A stretch of 64,000 nucleotides of DNA from Streptomyces sp. Alt3 (GTDB lineage Bacteria > Actinomycetota > Actinomycetes > Streptomycetales > Streptomycetaceae). Positions 25,021 through 33,074 of this stretch are shown in pieces. Below the pieces are notes generated by a model, which saw nothing but the letters and a program-made list of their open reading frames with translations, did not search any database and was not told where the DNA came from. The stretch is taken from contig NZ_CP120983.1 of assembly GCF_030719215.1 (NCBI RefSeq), forward strand, positions 6,076,001-6,140,000, written 5' to 3'. Every line of letters begins with the position of its first letter. The first letter of the stretch is position 1. The position numbers and the translations under genes are program-made.

Positions 25021-28000
25021 ATGTCCTGGCTGTCCAGATTCAGCCTCGCGCAACGGGCTTTGATCGGACTGATCTCGATCGTCGCGCTCGTTTTCGGAGC
25101 GATCGCGATCCCGCAGCTCAAGCAGCAGCTGCTGCCCACCATCGAACTCCCCATGGTGTCGGTGCTGGCGCCCTACCAGGGTGCGTCCCCCGACGTGGTC
25201 GAGAAGCAGGTCGTCGAACCCCTCGAGAACGCCATCAAGGCCGTCGACGGCGTCGAGGGCATCACCTCGACCGCCAGCGAGGGCAACGCCGTCATCATGG
25301 CGAGCTTCGACTTCGGCGACGAGGGCACCAAGCAGCTCGTCGCCGACATCCAGCAGGCCGTGAACCGTGCCCGCGTCCAGCTGCCCGACTCCGTGGACCC
25401 GCAGGTCGTCGCCGGTTCGACGGACGACATACCGACCGTCGTCCTCGCCGTCACCTCGGACAAGGACCAGCAGGCGCTGGCCGACCAGCTCGACCGCACG
25501 GTCGTCCCGGCCCTCGAGGGCATCGAGGGCGTCGGCCAGGTCACCGTGGACGGGGTCCGGGAGATCCAGATCTCCGTCGTCCCGGACGACCGCGAGCTGG
25601 CGGCGGCCGGACTGAACACCGCCGCGCTCGCACAGGCCCTCCAGGCCGGTGGCGCCACCGTGCCGGGCGGCTCCTTCTCCGAAGGGGGCAAGAGCCGCAC
25701 CATCCAGGTCGGCGGTGCCTTCACCTCGCTGGAGCAGATCGAGGACCTCCAGGTCGTCGCGAAGGACCCCGCGTCCGGTGAGGCGGGGAAGCCGGTCCGC
25801 GTCGGTGACGTCGCCACCGTGAAGCAGGAGTCCGCCACCGCGGTCTCCCTCACCCGGACGAACGGCAGGCCGAGCCTCGCCGTCATGGCGACGATGGACA
25901 AGGACGGCAGCGCCGTCGCCATCTCGGACGCCGTCCGGGACAAGCTCCCGGACCTGCGCAAGGACCTCGGTTCGGGCGCGGAGGTCACCGTGGTCTCGGA
26001 CCAGGGACCCGCCGTCTCCAAGTCGATCTCCGGTCTGACCACCGAGGGTGCGCTCGGTCTGCTCTTCGCGGTCGTCGTGATCCTGGTCTTCCTGGCGTCG
26101 ATCCGCTCCACGCTGGTGACCGCGGTGTCCATCCCGCTGTCCATCGTGCTCGCGCTGATCGTGCTCTGGACCCGTGACCTGTCGCTGAACATGCTGACCC
26201 TCGGCGCGCTGACCATCGCGATCGGCCGCGTCGTCGACGACTCGATCGTCGTCCTGGAGAACATCAAGCGGCACCTCGGCTACGGCGAGGAGCGTCAGTC
26301 GGCGATCATCACCGCGGTCAAGGAGGTGGCCGGGGCGATCACCTCGTCCACGCTCACCACCGTCGCGGTCTTCCTCCCCATCGGCCTGGTCGGCGGGATG
26401 GTCGGCCAGCTCTTCGGTTCGTTCTCGCTCACCGTCACGGCGGCCCTGCTGGCCTCCCTGCTGGTCTCCCTCACCGTGGTGCCGGTGCTGTCCTTCTGGT
26501 TCCTCCGTGTGCCCAAGGGCACCGCCGAGAACCCGGACGAGGCGCGCCGCCAGGCCGAGGAGAAGGAGGCGGCGAGCCGGCTCCAGCGGATGTACGTCCC
26601 GGTCCTGCGCTTCGCCACCCAGCGCCGTGTCGCGAGCATCGTCATCGCCTTCGCCGTGCTGTTCGGTACCTTCGGCATGGCGCCCCTGCTGAAGACGACG
26701 CTCTTCGAGGCGGGCGAACAGGAGGTCCTCACCCTCAAGCAGGAGCTGGACCCCGGCACGAGCCTGGGCGCGGCGGACGAGGCCGCGCGGAAGGTCGAGA
26801 AGGTGCTCGGTGCCGACAAGGGCATCGAGGACTACCAGGTCACCGTCGGCTCGTCCGGTTTCATGGCGGCCTTCGGCGGCGGCACGGGATCCAACCAGGC
26901 CTCCTACCAGATCACCCTCAAGGACGCGGCGGACTACGAGTCCGCCGAGAAGAGGATCGGCGCGGCACTCGGCGAGCTCGACGGCATCGGCGAGACCACG
27001 TTCGCCTCGGCCGGTGACTTCGGTTCCCAGGATCTGAGCGTCATCGTCAAGGCTGCCGACGCGGACGTCCTGAAGAAGGCGTCCGAGACGGTGCGCGGCG
27101 AGGTCGCCGAGCTCAAGGACGTCACCGACGTCCAGAGCGACCTGTCCCAGAGCGTCCCGCGGATCTCGGTCAAGGCCAACGACAAGGCGGCGGCCGCGGG
27201 CTTCGACCAGACAGCGCTCGGCGGGATCGTCGCGGGCGCGGTGCGCGGCACCCCGTCCGGCAAGGCGGTCCTGGACGACACCGAGCGCGACATCGTCATC
27301 AGGTCCTCGCGCCCGGCCACCACCATGGCCGAGCTCAAGGCCCTGCCGCTCGGCCCCGTGAAGCTCGGCGACATAGCCGACGTGGAACTGGTGCCGGGGC
27401 CCGTCTCGATGACCCGGATCGACGGTCAGCGCTCCGCCACGGTCACCGCCAAGCCGACCGTCGACGACACCGGCGCGGTCAGTACCGCGCTCCAGAAGAA
27501 GATCGACGCCCTGGACCTCCCCGACGGTGCCACCGCCACCATCGGTGGTGTCACCCAGGAGCAGGACGATGCCAACACGAAGCTGATGCTCGCCATGCTG
27601 GCGGCCGTCGCGATCGTCTTCATCCTGCTGGTCGCGACCTTCCGGTCGCTCATCCAGCCGCTGATCCTGCTGGTCTCCATCCCCTTCGCGGCGACGGGGG
27701 CCATCGGCCTCCTGGTCGTCACCGGTACCCCGATGGGCGTCCCGGCGATGATCGGCATGCTGATGCTGATCGGCATCGTGGTGACCAACGCGATCGTGCT
27801 GATCGACCTGATCAATCAGTACAGGGCGCAGGGGATGGGAGTCGTCGAGGCGGTCATGGAGGGCGGCCGTCACCGTCTGCGGCCGATCCTGATGACGGCA
27901 CTGGCGACCATCTTCGCCCTGGTCCCGATGGCCCTCGGCGTCACGGGCGAAGGCGGCTTCATCTCCCAGCCGCTGGCCCTCGTGGTCATCGGCGGCCTGG

Positions 28001-28176
28001 TCACCTCCACGCTGCTGACCCTGCTCCTGGTGCCGACGCTCTACGCGATGGTCGAACTCCGCAAGGAGCGCCGCGCCGCGAAGAAGGCGGCCAGGCGCGA
28101 GGCGAAGTCCGGCGGGAGCGACCCGGAGACGACGGAGGAAGCCACCTCCGGGGAACCGGAGCCCGCGAAGGCCTGA
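25021..28176 (+). CDS. RND/HAE family efflux transporter
   Basis: A 1051-residue proton-driven exporter of the AcrB/SwrC type. It has the duplicated RND layout: TM1 (ALIGLISIVALVFGAIAIP), a large extracytoplasmic loop, TM2-6, a second loop from about residue 560 and TM8-12. The proton-relay acids are in GRVVDDSIVVLENIKRH (about residues 402-418). The C-terminal tail is charged. No membrane-fusion or outer-membrane partner lies beside it, as expected in a monoderm. The substrate is unknown. It follows a two-component system and may be under its control. Confidence 0.93.
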   Translation: MSWLSRFSLAQRALIGLISIVALVFGAIAIPQLKQQLLPTIELPMVSVLAPYQGASPDVVEKQVVEPLENAIKAVDGVEGITSTASEGNAVIMASFDFGDEGTKQLVADIQQAVNRARVQLPDSVDPQVVAGSTDDIPTVVLAVTSDKDQQALADQLDRTVVPALEGIEGVGQVTVDGVREIQISVVPDDRELAAAGLNTAALAQALQAGGATVPGGSFSEGGKSRTIQVGGAFTSLEQIEDLQVVAKDPASGEAGKPVRVGDVATVKQESATAVSLTRTNGRPSLAVMATMDKDGSAVAISDAVRDKLPDLRKDLGSGAEVTVVSDQGPAVSKSISGLTTEGALGLLFAVVVILVFLASIRSTLVTAVSIPLSIVLALIVLWTRDLSLNMLTLGALTIAIGRVVDDSIVVLENIKRHLGYGEERQSAIITAVKEVAGAITSSTLTTVAVFLPIGLVGGMVGQLFGSFSLTVTAALLASLLVSLTVVPVLSFWFLRVPKGTAENPDEARRQAEEKEAASRLQRMYVPVLRFATQRRVASIVIAFAVLFGTFGMAPLLKTTLFEAGEQEVLTLKQELDPGTSLGAADEAARKVEKVLGADKGIEDYQVTVGSSGFMAAFGGGTGSNQASYQITLKDAADYESAEKRIGAALGELDGIGETTFASAGDFGSQDLSVIVKAADADVLKKASETVRGEVAELKDVTDVQSDLSQSVPRISVKANDKAAAAGFDQTALGGIVAGAVRGTPSGKAVLDDTERDIVIRSSRPATTMAELKALPLGPVKLGDIADVELVPGPVSMTRIDGQRSATVTAKPTVDDTGAVSTALQKKIDALDLPDGATATIGGVTQEQDDANTKLMLAMLAAVAIVFILLVATFRSLIQPLILLVSIPFAATGAIGLLVVTGTPMGVPAMIGMLMLIGIVVTNAIVLIDLINQYRAQGMGVVEAVMEGGRHRLRPILMTALATIFALVPMALGVTGEGGFISQPLALVVIGGLVTSTLLTLLLVPTLYAMVELRKERRAAKKAARREAKSGGSDPETTEEATSGEPEPAKA

Positions 28177-28194
28177 CAGCCTCCGACGACGTGA

Positions 28195-28236
28195 GGGCCC
28201 CCGCGCCCCGTCCGCGAGGACGGGGCCCGGGGGCCC
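28195..28236. terminator. Bidirectional terminator (RND exporter / nadA)
   Basis: A 19-bp stem with one mismatch (28195-28213 with 28218-28236, loop GCGA) between two convergent genes. Confidence 0.8.
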
Positions 28237-28264
28237 TTCTCGTGCCGTGGCCGGCGGCCGTGTC

Positions 28265-29443
28265 CTACGGCAGCGCCAGCATCCGCTCCAGCGCCAGCTT
28301 CGCGTACTTCTCCGTCTCCACGTCGACCTGGATCCGGTTCACGAGGTTGCCCTCTGCCAGGGATTCCAGCGTCCACACCAGGTGCGGCAGGTCGATCCGG
28401 TTCATCGTCGAGCAGAAGCACACCGTCTTGTCGAGGAAGACGATCTCCTTGTCCTCCGCGGCGAAACGGTTCGCCAGCCGGCGCACCAGGTTCAGCTCCG
28501 TGCCGATCGCCCACTTGGAGCCGGCCGGCGCCGCCTCCAGGGCCTTGATGATGTACTCCGTCGAGCCCACCTGGTCCGCGGCTGCCACGACCTCGTGCTT
28601 GCACTCCGGGTGCACCAGCACGTTGACACCCGGGATCCGCGCCCGTACGTCTTCGACCGACTCCACCGAGAAGCGGCCGTGCACGGAGCAGTGCCCACGC
28701 CACAGGATCATCTTCGCGTCGCGGAGCTCCTGGGCGGTCAGACCGCCGTTCGGCTTGTGGGGGTTGTAGAGGACGCAGTCCTCCAGCGACATGCCCATGT
28801 CGCGCACGGCCGTGTTCCGGCCCAGGTGCTGGTCCGGCAGGAAGAGCACCTTGTCGCCCTGCTCGAACGCCCACTCCAGCGCGCGCTTCGCGTTGGACGA
28901 GGTGCAGATGGTGCCGCCGTGCCTGCCGGTGAAGGCCTTGATGTCGGCGGAGGAGTTCATGTAGGAGACCGGCACGACCGCGTCGGCGACCCCCGCCTCC
29001 GTCAGGACGTCCCAGCACTCGGCGACCTGCTCGGCGGTGGCCATGTCGGCCATCGAACAGCCGGCGGCCAGGTCGGGCAGGACGACCTTCTGCTCGTCAC
29101 CCGTCAGGATGTCCGCGGACTCGGCCATGAAGTGCACGCCGCAGAAGACGATGTACTCCGCCTCCGGCCGCGCCGCCGCGTCCCGGGCGAGCTTGAAGGA
29201 GTCGCCGGTGACGTCCGCGAACTGGATGACCTCGTCGCGCTGGTAGTGGTGACCGAGGACGAAGACCTTGTCCCCGAGCTTCTCCTTGGCGGCACGGGCG
29301 CGCTCCACCAGGTCCGGGTCGGACGGGGAGGGCAGATCGCCCGGGCATTCGACCCCGCGCTCGCTCCGCGGGTCGGCCTCGCGGCCGAGCAGCAGAAGGG
29401 CGAGGGGTGTCGGCTGGACATCCAGGGGCTGGGCGGTGGTCAC
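28265..29443 (-). CDS. nadA: Quinolinate synthase
   Basis: A 392-residue 4Fe-4S enzyme that condenses iminoaspartate with dihydroxyacetone phosphate for NAD synthesis. The three cluster cysteines are visible in IVFCGVHFMAESADIL, VHPECKHEVV and KTVCFCSTMNRIDL. FVLGHHYQRDEVIQFADVTGDSF and LFLPDQHLGRNTA are further family motifs. GTG 29443 has AAAGGG eight bases upstream and is preferred to GTG 29452, where that sequence touches the start. nadB and nadC are not beside it. It diverges from erpA, whose product could help mature its cluster (inference). Confidence 0.95.
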   Translation of the reverse strand: MTTAQPLDVQPTPLALLLLGREADPRSERGVECPGDLPSPSDPDLVERARAAKEKLGDKVFVLGHHYQRDEVIQFADVTGDSFKLARDAAARPEAEYIVFCGVHFMAESADILTGDEQKVVLPDLAAGCSMADMATAEQVAECWDVLTEAGVADAVVPVSYMNSSADIKAFTGRHGGTICTSSNAKRALEWAFEQGDKVLFLPDQHLGRNTAVRDMGMSLEDCVLYNPHKPNGGLTAQELRDAKMILWRGHCSVHGRFSVESVEDVRARIPGVNVLVHPECKHEVVAAADQVGSTEYIIKALEAAPAGSKWAIGTELNLVRRLANRFAAEDKEIVFLDKTVCFCSTMNRIDLPHLVWTLESLAEGNLVNRIQVDVETEKYAKLALERMLALP

Positions 29444-29490
29444 GACACGCACCCTTTCTTTTCTGCGGAACGCCTTTTCGTCTAATTGAC

Positions 29491-29505
29491 GTTATCTATC
29501 ATAAC
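29491..29505. promoter_or_regulatory. Inverted repeat in the nadA/erpA divergent region
   Basis: GTTAT-ctatc-ATAAC stands in an unusually AT-rich patch 48 bases upstream of nadA. It overlaps a TATGAT hexamer on the minus strand that could be the nadA -10. It is a candidate operator for a cofactor-responsive regulator, not matched to any known site. Confidence 0.35.
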
Positions 29506-29672
29506 CGCTTCGTGTCAGCTTGACGATGCCCATAGCGTCGATGTGACGCATCCCCTGGCGCACGCGGTGTGCGAGCATGAAGGGAACAGACACGCGCCTG
29601 GCCCGGAATGAATCCGCGGCCCCGATGGTTGGACCGTCGGCAAGCAGTCCGTACAACCCGGGAGAGAAGCAG

Positions 29673-30029
29673 ATGTCCGTATCGGACGAGACCACCACCG
29701 TGAGCGACGGCATTCTCCTGTCCGACGCCGCCGCATCCAAGGTCAAGGCCCTGCTGGAGCAGGAGGGCCGGGACGACCTGGCGCTGCGCGTCGCCGTTCA
29801 GCCCGGCGGCTGCTCGGGCCTGCGCTACCAGCTCTTCTTCGACGAGCGTTCGCTCGACGGGGACGTGGTGAAGGACTTCGGCGGCGTCAAGGTCGTCACC
29901 GACCGGATGAGCGCCCCGTACCTGGGCGGCGCCTCCGTCGACTTCGTGGACACCATCGAGAAGCAGGGCTTCACGATCGACAACCCGAACGCCACTGGCT
30001 CCTGCGCCTGCGGTGACTCCTTCAGCTGA
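29673..30029 (+). CDS. erpA: A-type iron-sulfur cluster insertion protein
   Basis: A 118-residue HesB/IscA-type carrier that hands Fe-S clusters to target enzymes. The three conserved cysteines are in QPGGCSGLRYQLFF and GSCACGDSF near the C-terminus. GGAGAG stands six bases before ATG 29673. Upstream in-frame codons to 29577 lack family similarity. It diverges from nadA (an Fe-S enzyme) and lies on the same chromosome stretch as the Rieske subunit and a cysteine desulfurase fusion, which fits a general Fe-S role. Confidence 0.93.
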   Translation: MSVSDETTTVSDGILLSDAAASKVKALLEQEGRDDLALRVAVQPGGCSGLRYQLFFDERSLDGDVVKDFGGVKVVTDRMSAPYLGGASVDFVDTIEKQGFTIDNPNATGSCACGDSFS

Positions 30030-30044
30030 ACCCGTAGTCGTACG

Positions 30045-30084
30045 ACGGCGGCGGCCCTCCCGGATCCGGGAGGGCCGCCGCCGT
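30045..30084. terminator. Bidirectional terminator after erpA
   Basis: Perfect 20-bp arms meet at a central GGATCC (30045-30064 with 30065-30084). It stands between the convergent erpA and the membrane-anchored protein gene. Confidence 0.8.
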
Positions 30085-30113
30085 TCGTTCGTCCGCGCGG
30101 TCCGCGTGCGGGT

Positions 30114-31547
30114 TCAGGCGCGCGGTACCGTCTCGCCCGACGCCGCGTCGACGACCTTCCGGCCGTCCAGCGGCGTGTCCAGCGTCACCGTCCGGGTCAG
30201 CTCCTTCGCGATCATGATGCAGGCCTTCCCCGGGTCGGGCTTCGACTCGGTGACCGTCACGCGCACCGATGTGCCGTCCTCCGAGGCGCGGGCGGCGTAC
30301 GTGCTGCACACGCCGCCCCAGAAGGTCACCTCGAGCGTCCGGCCGTCAGCGCTGTACGAGGTGATGGCCGCGTCCCCGGCGGCCGGGTCCTTCGTGGGTG
30401 TCGGCGAGGGCCCGGTGCTCCCGTCCGTGAGGTGGTCCGGATCGACCGCGACCTGGACGATCGTGTTCCCGGGGCCGCCCCCCGCGGGTTCCACCGAGAA
30501 GAGCCACGAGGGTACGAGGATCTGCTCGCCGTCCGTGTACCGCGCCGCGAGCCCGAACTCGGCCTTCCCGACCGTCACCGTGGTCACCGGCGGCGTGCCG
30601 CCCGAGCAGTCGGGCTGCGGCGCGAGGTCGTCCTCCAGCGGTACGGAGGTCGCGCAGCCGCCGACACCGCCCTTCGGGGACTGCCGGCTCTCCGCGTTCA
30701 GCTGCTCCAGTGCCTCGTCCGCACCGGTCACCGGATAGGTGTCGCCCTTCGACAGGCCCTTCAGGTGCCCGCTGCCGCCCACGATCTCGCCGCCTGCGCC
30801 CACCTGGATCCCCGTCGACCAGCCGTACGTGGGAAGCCCGCCCACCACGGGGTCGGCGTTCACCACACGTACGGAACCCATCAGCTGGTCCGCGTCGAGC
30901 GCGGCGCCGTCCTGTCCCGCGGCCTTCAGGACCGGAGCTGCCGCGGCCTTCGCGGCCTTCTCGTCCACGGGCGGGCCGGACGGCGGTGTCCGGTCCTGCT
31001 TCGCACAGGCCGGACCGGGCTCGCACGCGTCCGGGCCGCCGGCGCCGTACCGGGCGAACGTCCATGTCCCGGGCGCCTGCTTGACGACCTTCAGGACGGG
31101 ACCGGAACCGTCGCCGTCGCTGCCCACCTTCCACGCGGTGCCGTCCGTGTGCGGTGCGCCCCGCACTCCGAGTGCCTTCGCCAGCCGTGCCACCTCGGCC
31201 GCGGTCACCGTGCCCTCGGCGCGGTGCACGGCGGCGCTGTCTGGGCCGTCCGGCAGTTCGCCGGAGGCGCGGTAGACGACTCCGCCGCCGTGCGGATCGG
31301 GTTCGCCGGGCGCGATTCCCGGCGGCTGCGTCGACGAGCTGTCCGCGAGGTCCAGCGCGAGCGGGGGAGGGGAGCTGTCCCCGGACGCCGCACGGCCCGC
31401 GTCCGTACCGCCCCCCGACGCAGTCGAGGCCCAGTACGCCGCTCCGCCCCCGGCCAGCAGCACGGCTGCCGCCACCGAGGCGACGGCGAACGGCGAACGC
31501 CGCCGCCGGGGACCGGTCACGTCACTATCGGGTTGCTCGGTGCTCAC
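30114..31547 (-). CDS. Membrane-anchored extracytoplasmic protein of unknown function
   Basis: A 477-residue protein with a basic cytoplasmic start (GPRRRRSPF), one membrane anchor at about residues 19-45 (AVASVAAAVLLAGGGAAYWAS), and a large exported region with Ser/Gly/Pro/Asp-rich linkers. Cysteines are few and paired (ACEPGPAC, GGCATSV...PDCSGG, GVCSTYA...KACIM), so disulfides are likely. No enzymatic motif is recognisable. GTG 31547 has AAGGAG seven bases upstream. It lies next to erpA, where mycobacteria also have an uncharacterised membrane protein (recalled, not tested). Confidence 0.85.
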   Translation of the reverse strand: MSTEQPDSDVTGPRRRRSPFAVASVAAAVLLAGGGAAYWASTASGGGTDAGRAASGDSSPPPLALDLADSSSTQPPGIAPGEPDPHGGGVVYRASGELPDGPDSAAVHRAEGTVTAAEVARLAKALGVRGAPHTDGTAWKVGSDGDGSGPVLKVVKQAPGTWTFARYGAGGPDACEPGPACAKQDRTPPSGPPVDEKAAKAAAAPVLKAAGQDGAALDADQLMGSVRVVNADPVVGGLPTYGWSTGIQVGAGGEIVGGSGHLKGLSKGDTYPVTGADEALEQLNAESRQSPKGGVGGCATSVPLEDDLAPQPDCSGGTPPVTTVTVGKAEFGLAARYTDGEQILVPSWLFSVEPAGGGPGNTIVQVAVDPDHLTDGSTGPSPTPTKDPAAGDAAITSYSADGRTLEVTFWGGVCSTYAARASEDGTSVRVTVTESKPDPGKACIMIAKELTRTVTLDTPLDGRKVVDAASGETVPRA

Positions 31548-31713
31548 CGGATCGCTCCTTCGGCTGCCTGGCCGTCACTGGCGCATCGTCCGCCCCCTGG
31601 GCGGGGACACCGGTGGGACGGGCCGGGGGAGCGCCCGGTTCCCCCCCGCTGTGCGCGGAGGAACCGTGCTGCGTTCCGGGCCGGAGCCGGCCGGGCCGGC
31701 CGGGCCCCCCGGA

Positions 31714-31920
31714 TCAGTCCCCGTAGTCGGACATGGCGTCGATCAGCCGGGCCGAGGACGGCGGTACCGTGACGCCGTTGATCCGGGAGGGTTCGACCGG
31801 AGCCACCGGCTTCGCCGCGGTCTTGGCGGGTGCGACCCAGTGCGGGGCCATGCGTGCGCAGTCGCCGCGCAGCTCGGCCAGGCTCATCTCGGACTCACGC
31901 GGAACGATGGTGTTCGACAT
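31714..31920 (-). CDS. Small protein (68 aa)
   Basis: A 68-residue protein, MSNTIVPRESEMSLAELRGDCARMAPHW, with a proline/alanine-rich middle and the tail SARLIDAMSDYGD. There is no Shine-Dalgarno. A TACGGT hexamer ends six bases before the ATG, which suits a leaderless transcript and supports the start. GC3 bias is good. It diverges from adoK. No known family is recognised. Confidence 0.65.
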   Translation of the reverse strand: MSNTIVPRESEMSLAELRGDCARMAPHWVAPAKTAAKPVAPVEPSRINGVTVPPSSARLIDAMSDYGD

Positions 31921-32080
31921 AACGGCACCGTACGCAGGGCAGTGCCCAGGTAGAAAGACCTACTATCGGGTAGTTTTGCCCCTTCGAGCGCGGCGGCTCC
32001 ACCGGGTAGCGTGAACTGTCACGCCGTCCCGGAGGGCGCGCTCACGCGTTCCCTTCGCCTTCCGCAGGAGCAGCCACCCC

Positions 32081-33055
32081 GTGCGCATCGCAGTCACCGG
32101 CTCCATCGCCACAGACCATCTCATGACCTTCCCCGGCCGATTCGCCGACCAACTGGTCGCCGATCAGCTGCACACGGTCTCGCTCTCCTTCCTCGTCGAC
32201 AACCTCGACGTGCGCCGCGGGGGAGTGGGCGCCAACATCGCCTTCGGCATGGGCGTGCTCGGCACACAGCCGATCCTGGTCGGTGCCGCCGGCGCGGACT
32301 TCGACGACTACCGCGCCTGGCTCGACCGGCACGGCGTCGACACCGAATCGATCCGGATCTCCGAGGTCCTGCACACGGCGCGCTTCGTCTGCACGACGGA
32401 CGCCGACCACAACCAGATCGGCTCCTTCTACACGGGCGCCATGAGCGAGGCCCGCCTCATCGAGCTCAAGAGCGTCGCCGACCGCGTCGGCGGCCTCGAC
32501 CTCGTCTCGATCGGCGCCGACGACCCGGAGGCGATGCTCCGCCACACGGAGGAGTGCCGCTCGCGAGGCATCCCGTTCGCCGCGGACTTCTCGCAGCAGA
32601 TCGCCCGGATGGACGGCGAGGAGATCCGCATCCTCCTCGACGGCGCGACGTACCTCTTCTCCAACGAGTACGAGAAGGGGCTCATCGAGTCCAAGACCGG
32701 CTGGAGCGACGAGGAGATCCTGTCCAAGGTCGGCCACCGCGTCACCACCCTCGGTGCCCGCGGCGTCCGTATCGAGCGGGCCGGCCAGGACCCCATCGAG
32801 GTCGGCTGTGCCGAGGAGGAGCAGAAGGCCGACCCCACCGGCGTCGGCGACGCCTTCCGGGCCGGTTTCCTCTCCGGTCTCGCCTGGGGCGTGAGCCTGG
32901 AGCGGGCCGCCCAGGTCGGCTGCATGCTCGCGACCCTGGTCATCGAGACGGTGGGCACCCAGGAGTACACCCTGCGCCGCACCCACTTCATGGACCGCTT
33001 CACCAAGGCCTACGGCGACGAGGCCGCCTCCGAGGTTCGTAAGCACCTCTCCTGA
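32081..33055 (+). CDS. adoK: PfkB-family carbohydrate kinase, adenosine-kinase type
   Basis: A 324-residue PfkB kinase. It opens with MRIAVTGSIATDHLMTFPGRF, contains GGVGANIAFGMGVLG, and ends with the ATP/anion-hole signature DPTGVGDAFRAGF, whose Asp is the catalytic base. Length and these stretches closely resemble mycobacterial adenosine kinase (AdoK), which also lies near ctaC, so adenosine phosphorylation in purine salvage is the best guess over a generic sugar kinase. AGGAG lies ten bases before GTG 32081. A TAGCGT hexamer at 32007 could be its -10. Confidence 0.88.
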   Translation: MRIAVTGSIATDHLMTFPGRFADQLVADQLHTVSLSFLVDNLDVRRGGVGANIAFGMGVLGTQPILVGAAGADFDDYRAWLDRHGVDTESIRISEVLHTARFVCTTDADHNQIGSFYTGAMSEARLIELKSVADRVGGLDLVSIGADDPEAMLRHTEECRSRGIPFAADFSQQIARMDGEEIRILLDGATYLFSNEYEKGLIESKTGWSDEEILSKVGHRVTTLGARGVRIERAGQDPIEVGCAEEEQKADPTGVGDAFRAGFLSGLAWGVSLERAAQVGCMLATLVIETVGTQEYTLRRTHFMDRFTKAYGDEAASEVRKHLS

Positions 33056-33074
33056 CACTCGCGGTACCGGTGGG

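Noticed and set aside
24064..27873. A 1269-codon open frame on the minus strand opposite the RND exporter
   Set aside because: It is low-complexity, rich in H/R/D/G/Q, and mirrors the high GC3 of the exporter on the other strand. It has no family motif and its codon positions lack coding bias.
31154..31772. Plus-strand frames of 190-446 codons opposite the membrane-anchored protein
   Set aside because: They lack coding bias and motifs; the minus-strand gene has a ribosome site, an anchor helix and consistent composition.
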